Part shown: in pieces, positions 10,139 to 19,539 of the stretch
Layout: each line of letters begins with the position of its first letter
How positions within the stretch are numbered: position 1 is the stretch's first letter
DNA from: Teredinibacter turnerae T7901
GTDB taxonomy: Bacteria > Pseudomonadota > Gammaproteobacteria > Pseudomonadales > Cellvibrionaceae
Direction of reading: 5' to 3'
Assembly (NCBI RefSeq): GCF_000023025.1
Contig: NC_012997.1
Location: 3,407,125 to 3,471,124, forward strand
DNA length: 64,000 bases
Made by a program: the position numbers and the translations under genes
The notes under the pieces: model-generated
Seen by the model: only the letters and a program-made list of their open reading frames with translations
Database searches by the model: none
What the model was told of the DNA's origin: nothing

Positions 10139-12145
10139 TTAGCAGTCTTGCCCCCCAAGATGCCGATTGAGCACATCGACCAAGCGGTTGACGTCCACCG
10201 GTTTAGTCAGGTAATCAACAAAGCCCGCTTGGAGGCCTTTATCAACATCCTGCGACATCGCATTTGCCGACAAAGCCACCACGGGGATTCCACGGGTTAA
10301 AAAATCGTTTTTGAGTACTTCCAGTACTTGGTACCCGTCCAAGTCGGGCAAGTTGATATCCAGCACGATCAAGTCCGGCGGAGATGTGCGGGCCTCGTAC
10401 AAACCCAAGAGAGGCTCCATAACTGTTTTGACAGACAACAATTCGAACCGCTGGATAATTTTCTCAAACAGACGTGTATTTGCAGGATTATCTTCGATGT
10501 ACAAAATACGTTTGGGCTCTGCAAGATTGAGCAGTTTTCGTGTGCGGGCGAATGCATCATCCGCTTGAACCGAAACAGATTTGACTCCCTCTTTAGCCAG
10601 CGGCAGATCCATCCAAAATCGCGAGCCAACACCCACCTCACTGTGAAACCCCAGCGTACCGCCCATCATTTCCACGAGTCGCTTGGTGATAACCAATCCA
10701 ACGCCACTTCCCTCCACGGCACCAAGCTCTGCATGGAGTCGATTAAAAGGCTCAAACACCTGCGCTTGCAGAGCATCTGGAATACCGCGCCCGGTGTCGG
10801 TAACCATGATGCGCAAACGACCTTCCCCCACCGCGGTAAGCGAAATGTTCACGCTGCCGTCTTTGGTGTTGTATTTCACCGCGTTGGAAATCAAATTTAA
10901 CAGCGCCTGCTTGAGACGCGTGTTGTCGGCAAAAATAGCGGATTGCTGATGCTGCAGGGCATCGCGCTCAATCGTGATTCCCTGCTCTTGCGCCAGCGGC
11001 GACACCAAGCGAACGGCTTCGTCCAGCAAACGCTGGGGATACACCGGCTCCATCGATAGCGTCATCCGCCCTGCTTCGATCTTTGCTAGATCAAGGACTT
11101 CATTTATCAGGTGTAGAAGGTGGGTACCGGCTTTCTTCACCTCTTGCAGGTTGTCGCACTGATCAGGTGTGAGGTTGGTGTCATAGTCGAAAAGCTGCAC
11201 GTAACCTAAGATTGCGTTCAACGGCGTGCGCAACTCGTGGCTCATGCTTGAGAGAAACTCTGATTTGGCCTGATTAGCCTGCTCCGCTGCCACTTTTGCC
11301 TGCACCACGGCAAGCTGTGTGTTTTTTAGTTCAGTAATATCCATATTACTGCCCGAAATTTTTACCGCGCGCCCTTCTTTGTTATAGGTCGCCTCCGCGC
11401 GAGCCCGGATCCAACGCTGAGTTCCATCTTTTGCCTTAATCTGGTATTCAATATCGAAAGGAGCTCGCTCTAAAATATGTTTGCGCAATGCCTCCTTAAA
11501 CCGCTTCACATCCACCGGGCTCATGCGCGCTTCCCAGTCCGCAATTGTCGTCAAATTAAGCTCGCGAACGTCTTCCGCAGTGAAACCAATCTGTTCCCAG
11601 CAAATATCAGAGAAGGAAATTACGTTGTTGTCGAAGCTCCAATCCCAAACGCCATCACGAGTGCCGGCGATAATGCGCGAGTAGCGTGCTTCACTGGCCC
11701 GCAGCGCTTGTTCGGTTTGCTTTAATTGAGAGATGTTGTAGTTGGCCCCAGCCAACTGATGCGTCCAACCAGATGCGTCGCGAAACCCCTGACCATTTAC
11801 CCGAACCCATAAATAATAACCGGCTTTAGCCTGCAGCCTGTAACACAGGTCCAGCGCGACACCTTCGCGAATAGTCGCTGTAACCGCCTGCTGGAACAGC
11901 GCTCTGTCATCTGGATGAATGTAATTCAACAACACTTCGGGCGCAGTCATCGTCTGGATGTCTAGCTCGCTATAGCCCAACTCACGCCAAAAAGTGCCGT
12001 ACCAGCGCAGCTTGTTTGTGCCTAGATCCCACTCCCAAAACCCATGACCACAACCCAGCATACTGCGCTGATAGCTGGCCATTTCTTCGCCAAGATCATT
12101 AATGTCGATATCGGAGAGTTCAGGGTTCCAGATGACATCCAACAT
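10139..12145 (-). CDS. Hybrid sensor histidine kinase, PAS-PAS-HisKA-HATPase-REC
   Basis: The protein is 668 aa and has no membrane segment or signal peptide, so it should be a cytoplasmic sensor. Two PAS domains (about 25-145 and 150-275) share the W-R/W-x-R-x-x-G pattern of PAC motifs and end in ITELK-type linkers. The HisKA box MSHELRTPLN places the phosphoacceptor at H303. N-, G1- and G2-type ATP-binding boxes follow (NLISNAVKYN, DTGRGIP, GSGVGLVITK). The C-terminal receiver carries D596 in DLIVLDINLPD and a late K in LTKPVD. No partner regulator is adjacent, so its output is unknown. It is transcribed towards mraZ but is separated from it by 400 bp including a promoter. Confidence 0.92.
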   Translation of the reverse strand: MLDVIWNPELSDIDINDLGEEMASYQRSMLGCGHGFWEWDLGTNKLRWYGTFWRELGYSELDIQTMTAPEVLLNYIHPDDRALFQQAVTATIREGVALDLCYRLQAKAGYYLWVRVNGQGFRDASGWTHQLAGANYNISQLKQTEQALRASEARYSRIIAGTRDGVWDWSFDNNVISFSDICWEQIGFTAEDVRELNLTTIADWEARMSPVDVKRFKEALRKHILERAPFDIEYQIKAKDGTQRWIRARAEATYNKEGRAVKISGSNMDITELKNTQLAVVQAKVAAEQANQAKSEFLSSMSHELRTPLNAILGYVQLFDYDTNLTPDQCDNLQEVKKAGTHLLHLINEVLDLAKIEAGRMTLSMEPVYPQRLLDEAVRLVSPLAQEQGITIERDALQHQQSAIFADNTRLKQALLNLISNAVKYNTKDGSVNISLTAVGEGRLRIMVTDTGRGIPDALQAQVFEPFNRLHAELGAVEGSGVGLVITKRLVEMMGGTLGFHSEVGVGSRFWMDLPLAKEGVKSVSVQADDAFARTRKLLNLAEPKRILYIEDNPANTRLFEKIIQRFELLSVKTVMEPLLGLYEARTSPPDLIVLDINLPDLDGYQVLEVLKNDFLTRGIPVVALSANAMSQDVDKGLQAGFVDYLTKPVDVNRLVDVLNRHLGGQDC

Positions 12146-12270
12146 GCGTTTTCCTTTTCACCACAGGGCATAATTCCCTCGGGCGCCGACCTGTTCTTCC
12201 GTATACCAGCCGACAACACGCGCCCACTTGAGCAACGATACCTTCGCCTGATGCGAAGATTTAAAGGTGG

Positions 12271-12298
12271 AACACCCGGCAGTGTACCGCCGGGTGTT
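12271..12298 (-). terminator. Hairpin downstream of RNase P RNA
   Basis: Perfect 10-bp stem (AACACCCGGC/GCCGGGTGTT) with an 8-nt loop, immediately 3' of the RNase P RNA on the minus strand. Only a short, interrupted T-run follows (CCACCTTTAAAT), so it may be a weak terminator or a processing barrier. Confidence 0.6.
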
Positions 12299-12304
12299 GA
12301 TAGA

Positions 12305-12655
<351 letters not shown>

Positions 12656-12660
12656 AGCGA

Positions 12661-12689
12661 AGAGTACAAAGCCAATGACTAAAGCACAA
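12661..12689 (-). promoter_or_regulatory. Promoter of rnpB
   Basis: On the minus strand, TTGTGC (12689-12684) and TACTCT (12666-12661) are separated by 17 bp, and the -10 lies about 7 nt before the predicted RNA 5' end. It falls in the short gap after the upstream gene's stop. Confidence 0.65.
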
Positions 12690-12697
12690 GAGAACGA

Positions 12698-13204
12698 TCA
12701 AAAATATAGGTATTTTTCCTCGTTAACCAGCCGCTCAATCTCCGCCGGACCGAAAGGAACCGTGTCGACAAAAGGCTGTAAATGGCCAACGGCATGACCA
12801 AGATCGCTGGTGCTGGACTCACATACGCGCACATTTACCACCTCAAACGCGCTTAGTTTGGCGGCGAGGTCGACAATCGGGCGATATTTTTCGTAGTTTT
12901 CCCGAAAAAAAATGGCGACTTCCGGGCCGTGAATCACAAATGCCAATGGCGGCTGACCGGACGCTAATTTGCCTGAACGAAACCACGACTCCGCACGCAG
13001 TAGTGCGCTTTCTACATCAGACGGGGAATTAAGGTCTATGCGCGCCAGATAGCCCTGCTCATCCAGCTCAGCGGCCACAACACCCGGCGCGTCAAATGAA
13101 CCCGAGTGCTTCGGCTTCACGTCGAAACGCTTGGGAGGTACTTCGGCCAGCACAGCCGAAGAGAGGAGCAGGCCTGCAAAAAGTATGGCGAGAGAACGCA
13201 GCAT
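12698..13204 (-). CDS. DsrE-like domain protein with signal peptide
   Basis: A 168-aa protein. Residues 1-20 (MLRSLAILFAGLLLSSAVLA) form a clear Sec signal peptide with an AxA-like cleavage site, so the mature protein should be periplasmic. The mature part resembles the DsrE/DsrF-like fold: alternating strands and helices, LAFVIHGPEVAIF, and a single cysteine in VNVRVCESS, the place where DsrE-type proteins often carry a cysteine. Function is unknown; sulfur-relay relatives are cytoplasmic, which makes an exported version unusual. It starts 6 nt after the erpA stop, so the two are probably co-transcribed. Confidence 0.7.
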   Translation of the reverse strand: MLRSLAILFAGLLLSSAVLAEVPPKRFDVKPKHSGSFDAPGVVAAELDEQGYLARIDLNSPSDVESALLRAESWFRSGKLASGQPPLAFVIHGPEVAIFFRENYEKYRPIVDLAAKLSAFEVVNVRVCESSTSDLGHAVGHLQPFVDTVPFGPAEIERLVNEEKYLYF

Positions 13205-13210
13205 TACTGG

Positions 13211-13567
13211 TTAGATCGAAAATGAAGATCCGCAACCACAGGTCGATGACGCATTTGGGTTTTCTACGGTGAAGCGAGAGCCCTGCAGCCCTTCCTGATA
13301 ATCCAGTGTAGCGCCCACCAAGTAGGGGTAACTCATCGAATCCACCAAAACGGTAACGCCAGATTTTTCGATCTGAGCATCGTCGTCTCCGCTGACTTCA
13401 TCAAATGCGAACCCATATTGGAAACCGGAGCACCCGCCACCCGTTACATAAACTCGCAACTTAAGCTCTGGGTTGCCTTCTTCGTCAATAAGATCTTTCA
13501 CTTTGGAAACCGCGTTCTGGGTTACCAACAGGGGCTCTGGAACAAACTCCTCGACACCACTCATCAT
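13211..13567 (-). CDS. erpA: Iron-sulfur cluster insertion protein ErpA
   Basis: A-type carrier that delivers [Fe-S] clusters to apo-proteins, including isoprenoid-pathway enzymes. The protein is 118 aa. The three ligand cysteines are visible: C46 in GGGCSGF and C110/C112 in the C-terminal [11 protein letters not shown], an ending typical of ErpA rather than IscA. Two adjacent ATGs (13567 and 13564) are possible starts; GAGG lies 5 and 8 nt upstream respectively. Confidence 0.93.
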   Translation of the reverse strand: MMSGVEEFVPEPLLVTQNAVSKVKDLIDEEGNPELKLRVYVTGGGCSGFQYGFAFDEVSGDDDAQIEKSGVTVLVDSMSYPYLVGATLDYQEGLQGSRFTVENPNASSTCGCGSSFSI

Positions 13568-13652
13568 TTCTGCCTCAATTGTCTGCGCTATGCTGTTGCG
13601 CTTATTGCATTCGAACCAAATTATCCGAGTACCCGAGTGTTTCAGTCAAGTA

Positions 13653-14120
13653 TCAAGATTTTACTCTGGACGCAACGGCATCGGTTTGTAGAGCAGTAAC
13701 CGACGCGCTGTCTGAGGTTGTGGTCGCAGCGGCATCCTTACTGGCGGCGCTATCTTCGTCTCCAATATGCATGAGCTTGCCATTCACCGACGCGCCTTTA
13801 ACCATTTCAATGACTTTGTAGTACACATTCCCGTCTACCACGGCATTGGCAGCTAACTCGAGATGTTTGGCACAATGCACATCGCCATTCACACGCCCGT
13901 TAATAATGATTTTGGGTGCGCGAATTTCACCGGTCACTTCACCACGAGAGCGCACTCGTACCAACGCATCAGAGGCTGCGTCCGCTACCACGTTGCCTTT
14001 TACACGACCTTCAATATCCAAGGTCCCGCCAAAGCGCACGTCGCCGACGATTTCCAGAGCATTATCAAACAGCGTATGACCGCCATTTGCGAAAGGACTG
14101 TCTTTTTTCTTACCGAACAT
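13653..14120 (-). CDS. Bactofilin (polymer-forming cytoskeletal protein)
   Basis: A 155-aa protein starting MFGKKKDSP. The central region (about residues 15-115) shows the bactofilin pattern of short beta-helix rungs with repeated G-x-V/I motifs (EIVGDVRFGGTLDIEGRVKG and VTGEIRAPKIIINGRVNGDV). Tails are polar and disordered, and the C-terminal tail is rich in Ala, Ser and Thr. Bactofilins form filaments that position envelope or cell-shape enzymes. It sits 3 nt after the upstream coiled-coil membrane protein gene, so the two are probably functionally linked. Confidence 0.88.
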   Translation of the reverse strand: MFGKKKDSPFANGGHTLFDNALEIVGDVRFGGTLDIEGRVKGNVVADAASDALVRVRSRGEVTGEIRAPKIIINGRVNGDVHCAKHLELAANAVVDGNVYYKVIEMVKGASVNGKLMHIGDEDSAASKDAAATTTSDSASVTALQTDAVASRVKS

Positions 14121-14123
14121 GGA

Positions 14124-14864
14124 TTAGGCCTCCTCTACCAGCCATCCGAAACGTTTTTCCACGGTCACGCCGCGACTTCCAGTTGATGTAGCCTCCAACT
14201 CCAGTCGCTCTGGCTCAAACCCTTCAGGCAGCGCAAGGCGCCCCTGAACAGTTTGAAAGTACTTGAACCGCAATTTGATACGATTTTCGGAGACTTGTTC
14301 CGACAAATCTTTTAGAGGCAAGGTGACCTCTACACCATTCTGGCGACCTACCACCTTCGCAATAAGGTAGCCATTTAAAAGCTGATGATTTACAGCGAGT
14401 TGCTGCAACACCACTTTATAATCGTATTGCCGGGCGACATCGGTATCGACTATCTCAACCGCCCCAAAACTCAACCCCACTTTGTTACCGCTCGGCGCCA
14501 TCAGGTTTCGGTAAAAGCTGTTGTCTTCCTGCAGTTTTGCCAGCTGGTCTTTGAGTTCTATGACTTCCTGGCGCACATCTTCATTCGCTTGACGATCGAT
14601 CTCAGCCCCCAGATTAAAGTTCTCAATCTGCTGCTCCAGCTCCGCCACTTGATTTGAACGAGTCAGTAAGGCTGCACTTAAGCGAGTAACATCATCCAGC
14701 GCCTGCTCCCGCCCCGCCATTCCATTTGAATGGCCCAGGTTATAACTCAGGTAACCGGTGCCACATATCACAGCGACAAGCAGTACGTACGACAACGCAC
14801 GCAGCAACGGTCTATCGCGCACGACTCGCAAGGGAAATTGCTTAGTGCCTCTAACTACTGTCAT
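14124..14864 (-). CDS. Bitopic membrane protein with coiled coil (DUF6776-like)
   Basis: The protein is 246 aa. A basic N-terminus is followed by one transmembrane segment (about 26-46), then a coiled coil (about 55-125, heptads such as VAELEQQIENFNLGAEIDRQ), then a mixed alpha/beta C-terminal domain. No catalytic motif is seen. It resembles the uncharacterised family found beside bactofilin genes in Pseudomonas and relatives; the family name is from memory and moderately certain. Topology suggests a periplasmic partner or anchor of the bactofilin encoded immediately downstream. Confidence 0.7.
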   Translation of the reverse strand: MTVVRGTKQFPLRVVRDRPLLRALSYVLLVAVICGTGYLSYNLGHSNGMAGREQALDDVTRLSAALLTRSNQVAELEQQIENFNLGAEIDRQANEDVRQEVIELKDQLAKLQEDNSFYRNLMAPSGNKVGLSFGAVEIVDTDVARQYDYKVVLQQLAVNHQLLNGYLIAKVVGRQNGVEVTLPLKDLSEQVSENRIKLRFKYFQTVQGRLALPEGFEPERLELEATSTGSRGVTVEKRFGWLVEEA

Positions 14865-14954
14865 TCGATCATATATCCAAAGAAGTACTTATTATTTTGC
14901 GTGCTGGTGGTCTACCGAACGTATTTAGATTAGGCGCTGGAAGCCCCGAGTCTG

Positions 14955-15995
14955 TTATGGCAACAGCGCTGGTGCCGCCAGCCCCATCGTTTCGTCGAAG
15001 CCAAACATAATATTCATGTTCTGTATGCCTTGTCCGGATGCGCCTTTAGTCAGATTGTCTATCACGGAGGCGACTACCACAGTACCACGCGACTGGGGTT
15101 CCAACACGGCTAAGCGGCATATATTGCTGCTCTTAACGCTCCTGGTCTCTGGCAACACACCTTGAGGCAATACATCGACAAACGGCTCATTTGCGTAAAA
15201 ATCTTCGAACAACGCCTGCAAGTCCACATTTTCAATCAGACGCGCAAACAAGGTGGAATGTATGCCGCGAATCATTGGTAATAGGTGTGGAACAAACGTA
15301 AGTTCGGGTTCCGCAGCATCGGGAGTTTGCATATCACGCAACCCCTGTTCAATTTCCGGCAGGTGGCGATGACCGCCGGCAGCGTATGTTTTAAAGCTTT
15401 CGCCCATTTCCGCCATCAGCAGGTCCACTTTTGCCTGCTTGCCCGCACCGCTCACGCCGGAGGCACTACTGGCTATCAAAGACCGGGGATCAATTAAATC
15501 GTTCGCCAACAATGGATAAAAACCCAGCTGGATAGACGTGGGGTAACAACCCGGGCAGGCGACAAGCTGTGCATCTTTAATCTGCTCACGGTGGATCTCT
15601 GGTAATCCATACACCGCTTGCGCTACCAATTCCGGGCAACCGTGTTGCTGGCCGTACCACTTTTCCCAGACCTCTATGTCACGAATGCGGAAGTCTGCAG
15701 ACAAATCGATTGCGCGCACACCCGCCGCTAGAACCTCTTTCATCATAGCCTGTGCAACCCCATGCGGTGTGGCAAAAAACACCAAATCACAGGCTCCCAG
15801 CGCATGACTTTCTGGTTCACTGAAGTAAAGATCGTCGTAGTGACCGCGCAGGGTTGGGAACAGCTCAGTGACACATTTACCAGCCTCCGCTCGAGACGTG
15901 ATAAGTGTTACCTCTACCTTCGGATGAACCGCCAGCAAACGCAACAGCTCAACACCTGTATACCCTGTTCCACCGACAATACCAACTTTGATCAC
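14955..15995 (-). CDS. argC: N-acetyl-gamma-glutamyl-phosphate reductase
   Basis: NADPH-dependent enzyme of arginine biosynthesis. The N-terminal [18 protein letters not shown] is the dinucleotide-binding start of type 1 ArgC, and the catalytic cysteine lies in ACPGCYPTS (about C150). GVSGAGK and the late [12 protein letters not shown] are also typical. I chose GTG at 15995 (VIKVGIVGG), with GGAG six bases upstream, giving 346 aa. A TTG at 16007 would add four residues and overlaps the ribosome-binding site. Nothing else of the arginine pathway is adjacent. Confidence 0.95.
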
Positions 15996-16081
15996 CTGCG
16001 ACTCCAATTCTAATCATGACGAATTTGATGGCGTATGATAATGTTCTTTATGATAAATCGAAAGAAAGGCTGCCACGTTCT

Positions 16082-16333
16082 GGGGCCTGTTCACACTAAT
16101 TTATCGAACAGTGCGGCCCGCAAATATTTGCCACAGACACTTGCAGAACGTGTCTTGGCGGTAACGAAGCTTTGGTAGCTTCGGCTGCCGAGCAAAAAAT
16201 CAGACTGAAAATACCCTGCATTTTCGGGTCTATAGTTGGCTGGGGGATAACCTGAATTATCCGAACGGCGATCCGTTTTAGCCTGAGACTCCCAGTTCTG
16301 GCAGAGCGAATAGAACTAGTGTTAACAGACCGC
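16082..16333. mobile_element. Diverged relative of the 265-bp MITE-like element
   Basis: The left end GGGGCCTGTTCACACTAATT and right end AGAACTAGTGTTAACAGACC match the terminal inverted repeats of the copies at 21462 and 52815, with a few changes. The subterminal GCAGAGCGAAT next to the right end is also shared. The roughly 200-bp interior is largely different, so this is either an old copy or a sister subfamily. It fills the argC/CLC divergent intergenic region, ends 37 bp before the CLC start, and could carry promoter sequence. No gene is seen in it. Confidence 0.7.
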
Positions 16334-16370
16334 CGGGCACCTTTGCGCTCTCACTCGTGGAGAAGACTAT

Positions 16371-18197
16371 TTGAGCAATAGCAACCACAACGACAATCAC
16401 CCGCACGGCACGAGTTCCCCCTCTGACTCCAGCACCACATCCGAAAATTTCTTCAACCGCTTCCGTCATTCGCTGGCCTACATCGATGCGCTGCCACAGT
16501 TAACCATTTTGGGGCTCATTGTCGGCCTTTTTACCGGTGGCGTGATTGTGGTGTTTCGCCTGCTCACGGAACAGCCGCTCAGCTACTTCATGGCAGGACA
16601 ACCGGATAACTTCGAAAGCTTTTCCCCTCGCGATAGGGTGATTATTATTTTTTCCGGTATTCTCGCCCTCGCGCTGGTGCTCAAACTGGCAGGCAAAAAA
16701 TATCGCGAGACCAGCGTAGGCCACGTATTGGACCGCACCCACAATCACCAGGGCAAACTGCCTTTGGGAAACTGTGTGGTGCAATTTGCCGGCGCAGTGG
16801 TCGCCTTGGTTAGCGGCCAGTCTGTCGGCCGCGAGGGACCTGCGGTGCACTTGGGCGCAGGTGCCGCCAGCCAACTCGGGCAGTGGTTGCGCCTACCGAG
16901 CAACAGCATGCACACACTGGTCGGTTGCGGTGTGGCAGCGGCAATCGCCGCGTCTTTCGATACGCCTATGGCCGGTGTCATCTTTGCCATGGAAGTGATC
17001 ATGATGGAATACACCATCGTGGGCTTCGTACCGGTTATTCTCGCTTCGGTTATGGGCACGGCAGTAAGTCAGGCAGTGTTTGGCAAACACTCGCTCCTCG
17101 TCGGCAGCAGCGATATGACAAGCCTGCTCGAACTGCCATATATGGTGTTTTTCGGGCTGCTCATCGCTCTCTGCGCTGCCGTTTATATCCGGCTGAATAT
17201 TTTTGCGCTGCAATTTGGCAAGTACCCGGTTTTCCTGCGCCTGTTCGCAGCCGGCTTCTACACCGCCGTAATCGCCATATTTGTGCCCGAAATAATGGGT
17301 CTGGGCTATGACACGGTTAACGCCGCTCTCGCCGGAAAATTAACGGTATATAGCCTGTTAATTATTGCCGCCGCAAAGCTGGCGGTTACGCCAGTCGTTA
17401 TTGGATTGGGAGTACCCGGTGGCGTGATTGGCCCACTAATGTTTATCGGTGCCTGCGTGGGCGGTGTGGTAGGCACTCTTCTACCATTACTGGTACCGGA
17501 ACAACAAACCAACGCGAGCTTTTATGCGGTGCTCGGCATGGCGGGCATGATGGCGGCAACACTGAATGCGCCGCTCGCTGCCCTGGTCGCCGTACTGGAA
17601 CTGAGCTACAACCCTCATATGATATTTCCGGCGATGCTGGTGATTGTGGTCGCCTGTGTTTCCACCCGACAATTTTTTCGCTTGAACAGCATTTTTATTG
17701 AACAGTTAAATCACTCTGGCCGGCAGCTGGATTTTGGCCCGGCACGGCAAGCTTTGCGCCGCGCGGGAGTGCGCAGCATTATGGACAATCGCTTTCTCAC
17801 GTGTTCGCGTAAACTTCAACCCGAACTCGCCAATCAGCTGCTCCAGACCAACCCAATGTGGATATTATTCGACGATGATGGCGAGAAAATCGCGTTGCGC
17901 GCGGCGGATCTCGCTATCGAACTGGAAAAGCGCAAAGAGACTGCCCCCTCCAGCGACGAAGAGCCAAATGCCGCCCTGGATCTGCTGGAAATTCCCGGCC
18001 GTCGCCTTTCCACTATCGCCATCGACGACACCGCCAATTTAATTCAGGCACTCGAGCTGTTTCGCCAGACTGGAGCCGATGGACTCTATGTCGCCGGCAG
18101 CTATGGCCTGTCTGCAGGTAAAACGCAGGGGATTGTCACCCTGGCAGCAATACAAAATTATTATCAACCTAAGGAATTAAAAAATGTTATGGGTTAA
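16371..18197 (+). CDS. CLC-family chloride channel or H+/Cl- antiporter with C-terminal CBS-like region
   Basis: The protein is 608 aa. A polar N-terminus (about 35 residues) is followed by the CLC membrane domain (about 45-450). GREGPAVHLGAGAASQ contains the gating glutamate, and GLGVPGGVIGP is the second ion-pathway loop. The first selectivity loop, usually GSGIP, is not recognisable; the position reads ETSVGHVLDR. This suggests a CLC subfamily other than E. coli ClcA. The C-terminal 150 residues have a CBS-like pattern (SIMDNRFLTCSR and LFRQTGADGLYVAG). The start is TTG at 16371 with GGAG eight bases upstream. The 3' end overlaps hemJ by 14 nt. Confidence 0.88.
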   Translation: MSNSNHNDNHPHGTSSPSDSSTTSENFFNRFRHSLAYIDALPQLTILGLIVGLFTGGVIVVFRLLTEQPLSYFMAGQPDNFESFSPRDRVIIIFSGILALALVLKLAGKKYRETSVGHVLDRTHNHQGKLPLGNCVVQFAGAVVALVSGQSVGREGPAVHLGAGAASQLGQWLRLPSNSMHTLVGCGVAAAIAASFDTPMAGVIFAMEVIMMEYTIVGFVPVILASVMGTAVSQAVFGKHSLLVGSSDMTSLLELPYMVFFGLLIALCAAVYIRLNIFALQFGKYPVFLRLFAAGFYTAVIAIFVPEIMGLGYDTVNAALAGKLTVYSLLIIAAAKLAVTPVVIGLGVPGGVIGPLMFIGACVGGVVGTLLPLLVPEQQTNASFYAVLGMAGMMAATLNAPLAALVAVLELSYNPHMIFPAMLVIVVACVSTRQFFRLNSIFIEQLNHSGRQLDFGPARQALRRAGVRSIMDNRFLTCSRKLQPELANQLLQTNPMWILFDDDGEKIALRAADLAIELEKRKETAPSSDEEPNAALDLLEIPGRRLSTIAIDDTANLIQALELFRQTGADGLYVAGSYGLSAGKTQGIVTLAAIQNYYQPKELKNVMG

Positions 18198-18609
18198 AGC
18201 GCTCCACATTATCAGTGTGGTTTGTTGGTTCGCAGTACTGTTTTACTTGCCACGGCTCTTCGTCTATCACGCAATGACCGATAATCCCGCGATCAAAGAG
18301 CAGTTTAAAATAATGGAGCGACGCCTATATCGGGGAATTGGAATTCCTTCCATGGTCGCTACTTTGGTGTTTGGCATTTGGGCTACCAGCTACAATTGGA
18401 GCTACTATATGCACAGCGGCTGGTTCCATATCAAAATGACCCTCGTCGTCACCCTGGTGATTTACCATCACATGTGCGGAGCGCTACTAAAGCAATTCGC
18501 TCGCGACGAATGCACAAAATCCCACGTATTTTTTCGCTGGTTCAATGAATACCCGACTCTCGTTCTGGTAGCCTGCGTATTACTGGTTGTTTTAAAGCAA
18601 CCAGGTTAA
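18184..18609 (+). CDS. hemJ: Protoporphyrinogen oxidase HemJ
   Basis: Membrane enzyme that oxidises protoporphyrinogen IX in heme biosynthesis. The protein is 141 aa with four hydrophobic segments. LWVKALHIISVVCWFAVLFY near the N-terminus contains the conserved histidine, PRLFVYHA follows, and the late WFHIKMTLV and VIYHHMCG match the family. It overlaps the CLC gene by 14 nt and lies upstream of hemL, another tetrapyrrole gene. Confidence 0.92.
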   Translation: MLWVKALHIISVVCWFAVLFYLPRLFVYHAMTDNPAIKEQFKIMERRLYRGIGIPSMVATLVFGIWATSYNWSYYMHSGWFHIKMTLVVTLVIYHHMCGALLKQFARDECTKSHVFFRWFNEYPTLVLVACVLLVVLKQPG

Positions 18610-18683
18610 TGGCGCTAGAAGTTATCATGCCAGTGTTTTCCGTGTGATAGACTCCGCCAGTAACACAGGGGCAGAAACCGATC

Positions 18684-19526
18684 ATGGAAAGCATTGGCAA
18701 TAATCCACCGATTATTCTCACCTTCGCAGCACTGGACCCGTCCGGGACCGGGGGCCTGCAGGCCGACATAGAAACCGCAGCCAGTCTTGGCTGCCATTGC
18801 GCGCCGGTTGCCACCACTTTGGTTGCAGAGGGTGTTAATAGCAATGCAGAGTCGCACGCGGTTTCCTCCACGCTATTAATTTCGCAAGCGCGTTCTGTGC
18901 TGGAAAACATGAACGTGGCAACTATCAAGCTGGGCTTTTTGGGTTCTGTGGCAAACGTCGAAGCCGTGCACACGATTTTGCGCGATTATGCTTCTATCCC
19001 CGTAGTCGCTCACCCCACCCTGTATATCTGGGACAAAATGGATGAACAGCAAAGCGGCCTTGCAGACGCCCTTTTCACCCTTATTTTTCCGCTCGTAAAA
19101 GTGGGGATTTTTTCGGTATATGAAGCCCGAGTGGTTTCCCGTCAGTCGGACACTATAGCAACAACAGCCCAGGCCATTGCCGGCACCGGCTGCGAGTACA
19201 CCTTGATCACGGGTACCGGCGAAGACCAACCCAATTTTCGCAACAGCAGCTACTCCCAAAAAGGTCTGGTTGAGCACTACAACTGGGAACAGGAGCCTCC
19301 CACCTGCCACGGGACCAGCACAACCCTGACAATGAGTACCGCGGCTTACCTTGCGCACAGTGGCGACCCGCTCGTTGCAATTCAGCAGGCACAAAATTTT
19401 ACCTGGCAGACCATCCGCGCGGCGCGCCCACTCGGCTATGCCACTCACACGCCCCACCGCTTTTTCTGGGCCGATAAAAACATTGAATCCTGCGATAAAA
19501 TTCCCACCAAAACAAAAAACCACTGA
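18684..19526 (+). CDS. ThiD-like protein (HMP/HMP-P kinase family, divergent active site)
   Basis: A 280-aa member of the ribokinase-like ThiD family. The N-terminal AALDPSGTGGLQADIETAAS aligns with the substrate loop of phosphomethylpyrimidine kinase. Key later positions differ from active ThiD. The anion-hole motif G-(S/T)-G-C-T is GTSTT (210-214), with the cysteine lost. The D-P-V segment is HPT (110-112), and the T-P-N-x-x-E segment has no counterpart (FPLVKVGIFSVYEA). Whether it still phosphorylates HMP-P is unclear. It lies 13 nt upstream of thiE, so a thiamine-related role is likely. An open frame antisense to it is a shadow. Confidence 0.8.
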   Translation: MESIGNNPPIILTFAALDPSGTGGLQADIETAASLGCHCAPVATTLVAEGVNSNAESHAVSSTLLISQARSVLENMNVATIKLGFLGSVANVEAVHTILRDYASIPVVAHPTLYIWDKMDEQQSGLADALFTLIFPLVKVGIFSVYEARVVSRQSDTIATTAQAIAGTGCEYTLITGTGEDQPNFRNSSYSQKGLVEHYNWEQEPPTCHGTSTTLTMSTAAYLAHSGDPLVAIQQAQNFTWQTIRAARPLGYATHTPHRFFWADKNIESCDKIPTKTKNH

Positions 19527-19539
19527 CCTGTTTTAAACA

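Noticed and set aside
18876-19523. 215-aa minus-strand frame antisense to the ThiD-like gene
   Set aside because: No recognisable domain or ribosome-binding site; long antisense frames are expected opposite GC-rich coding DNA.
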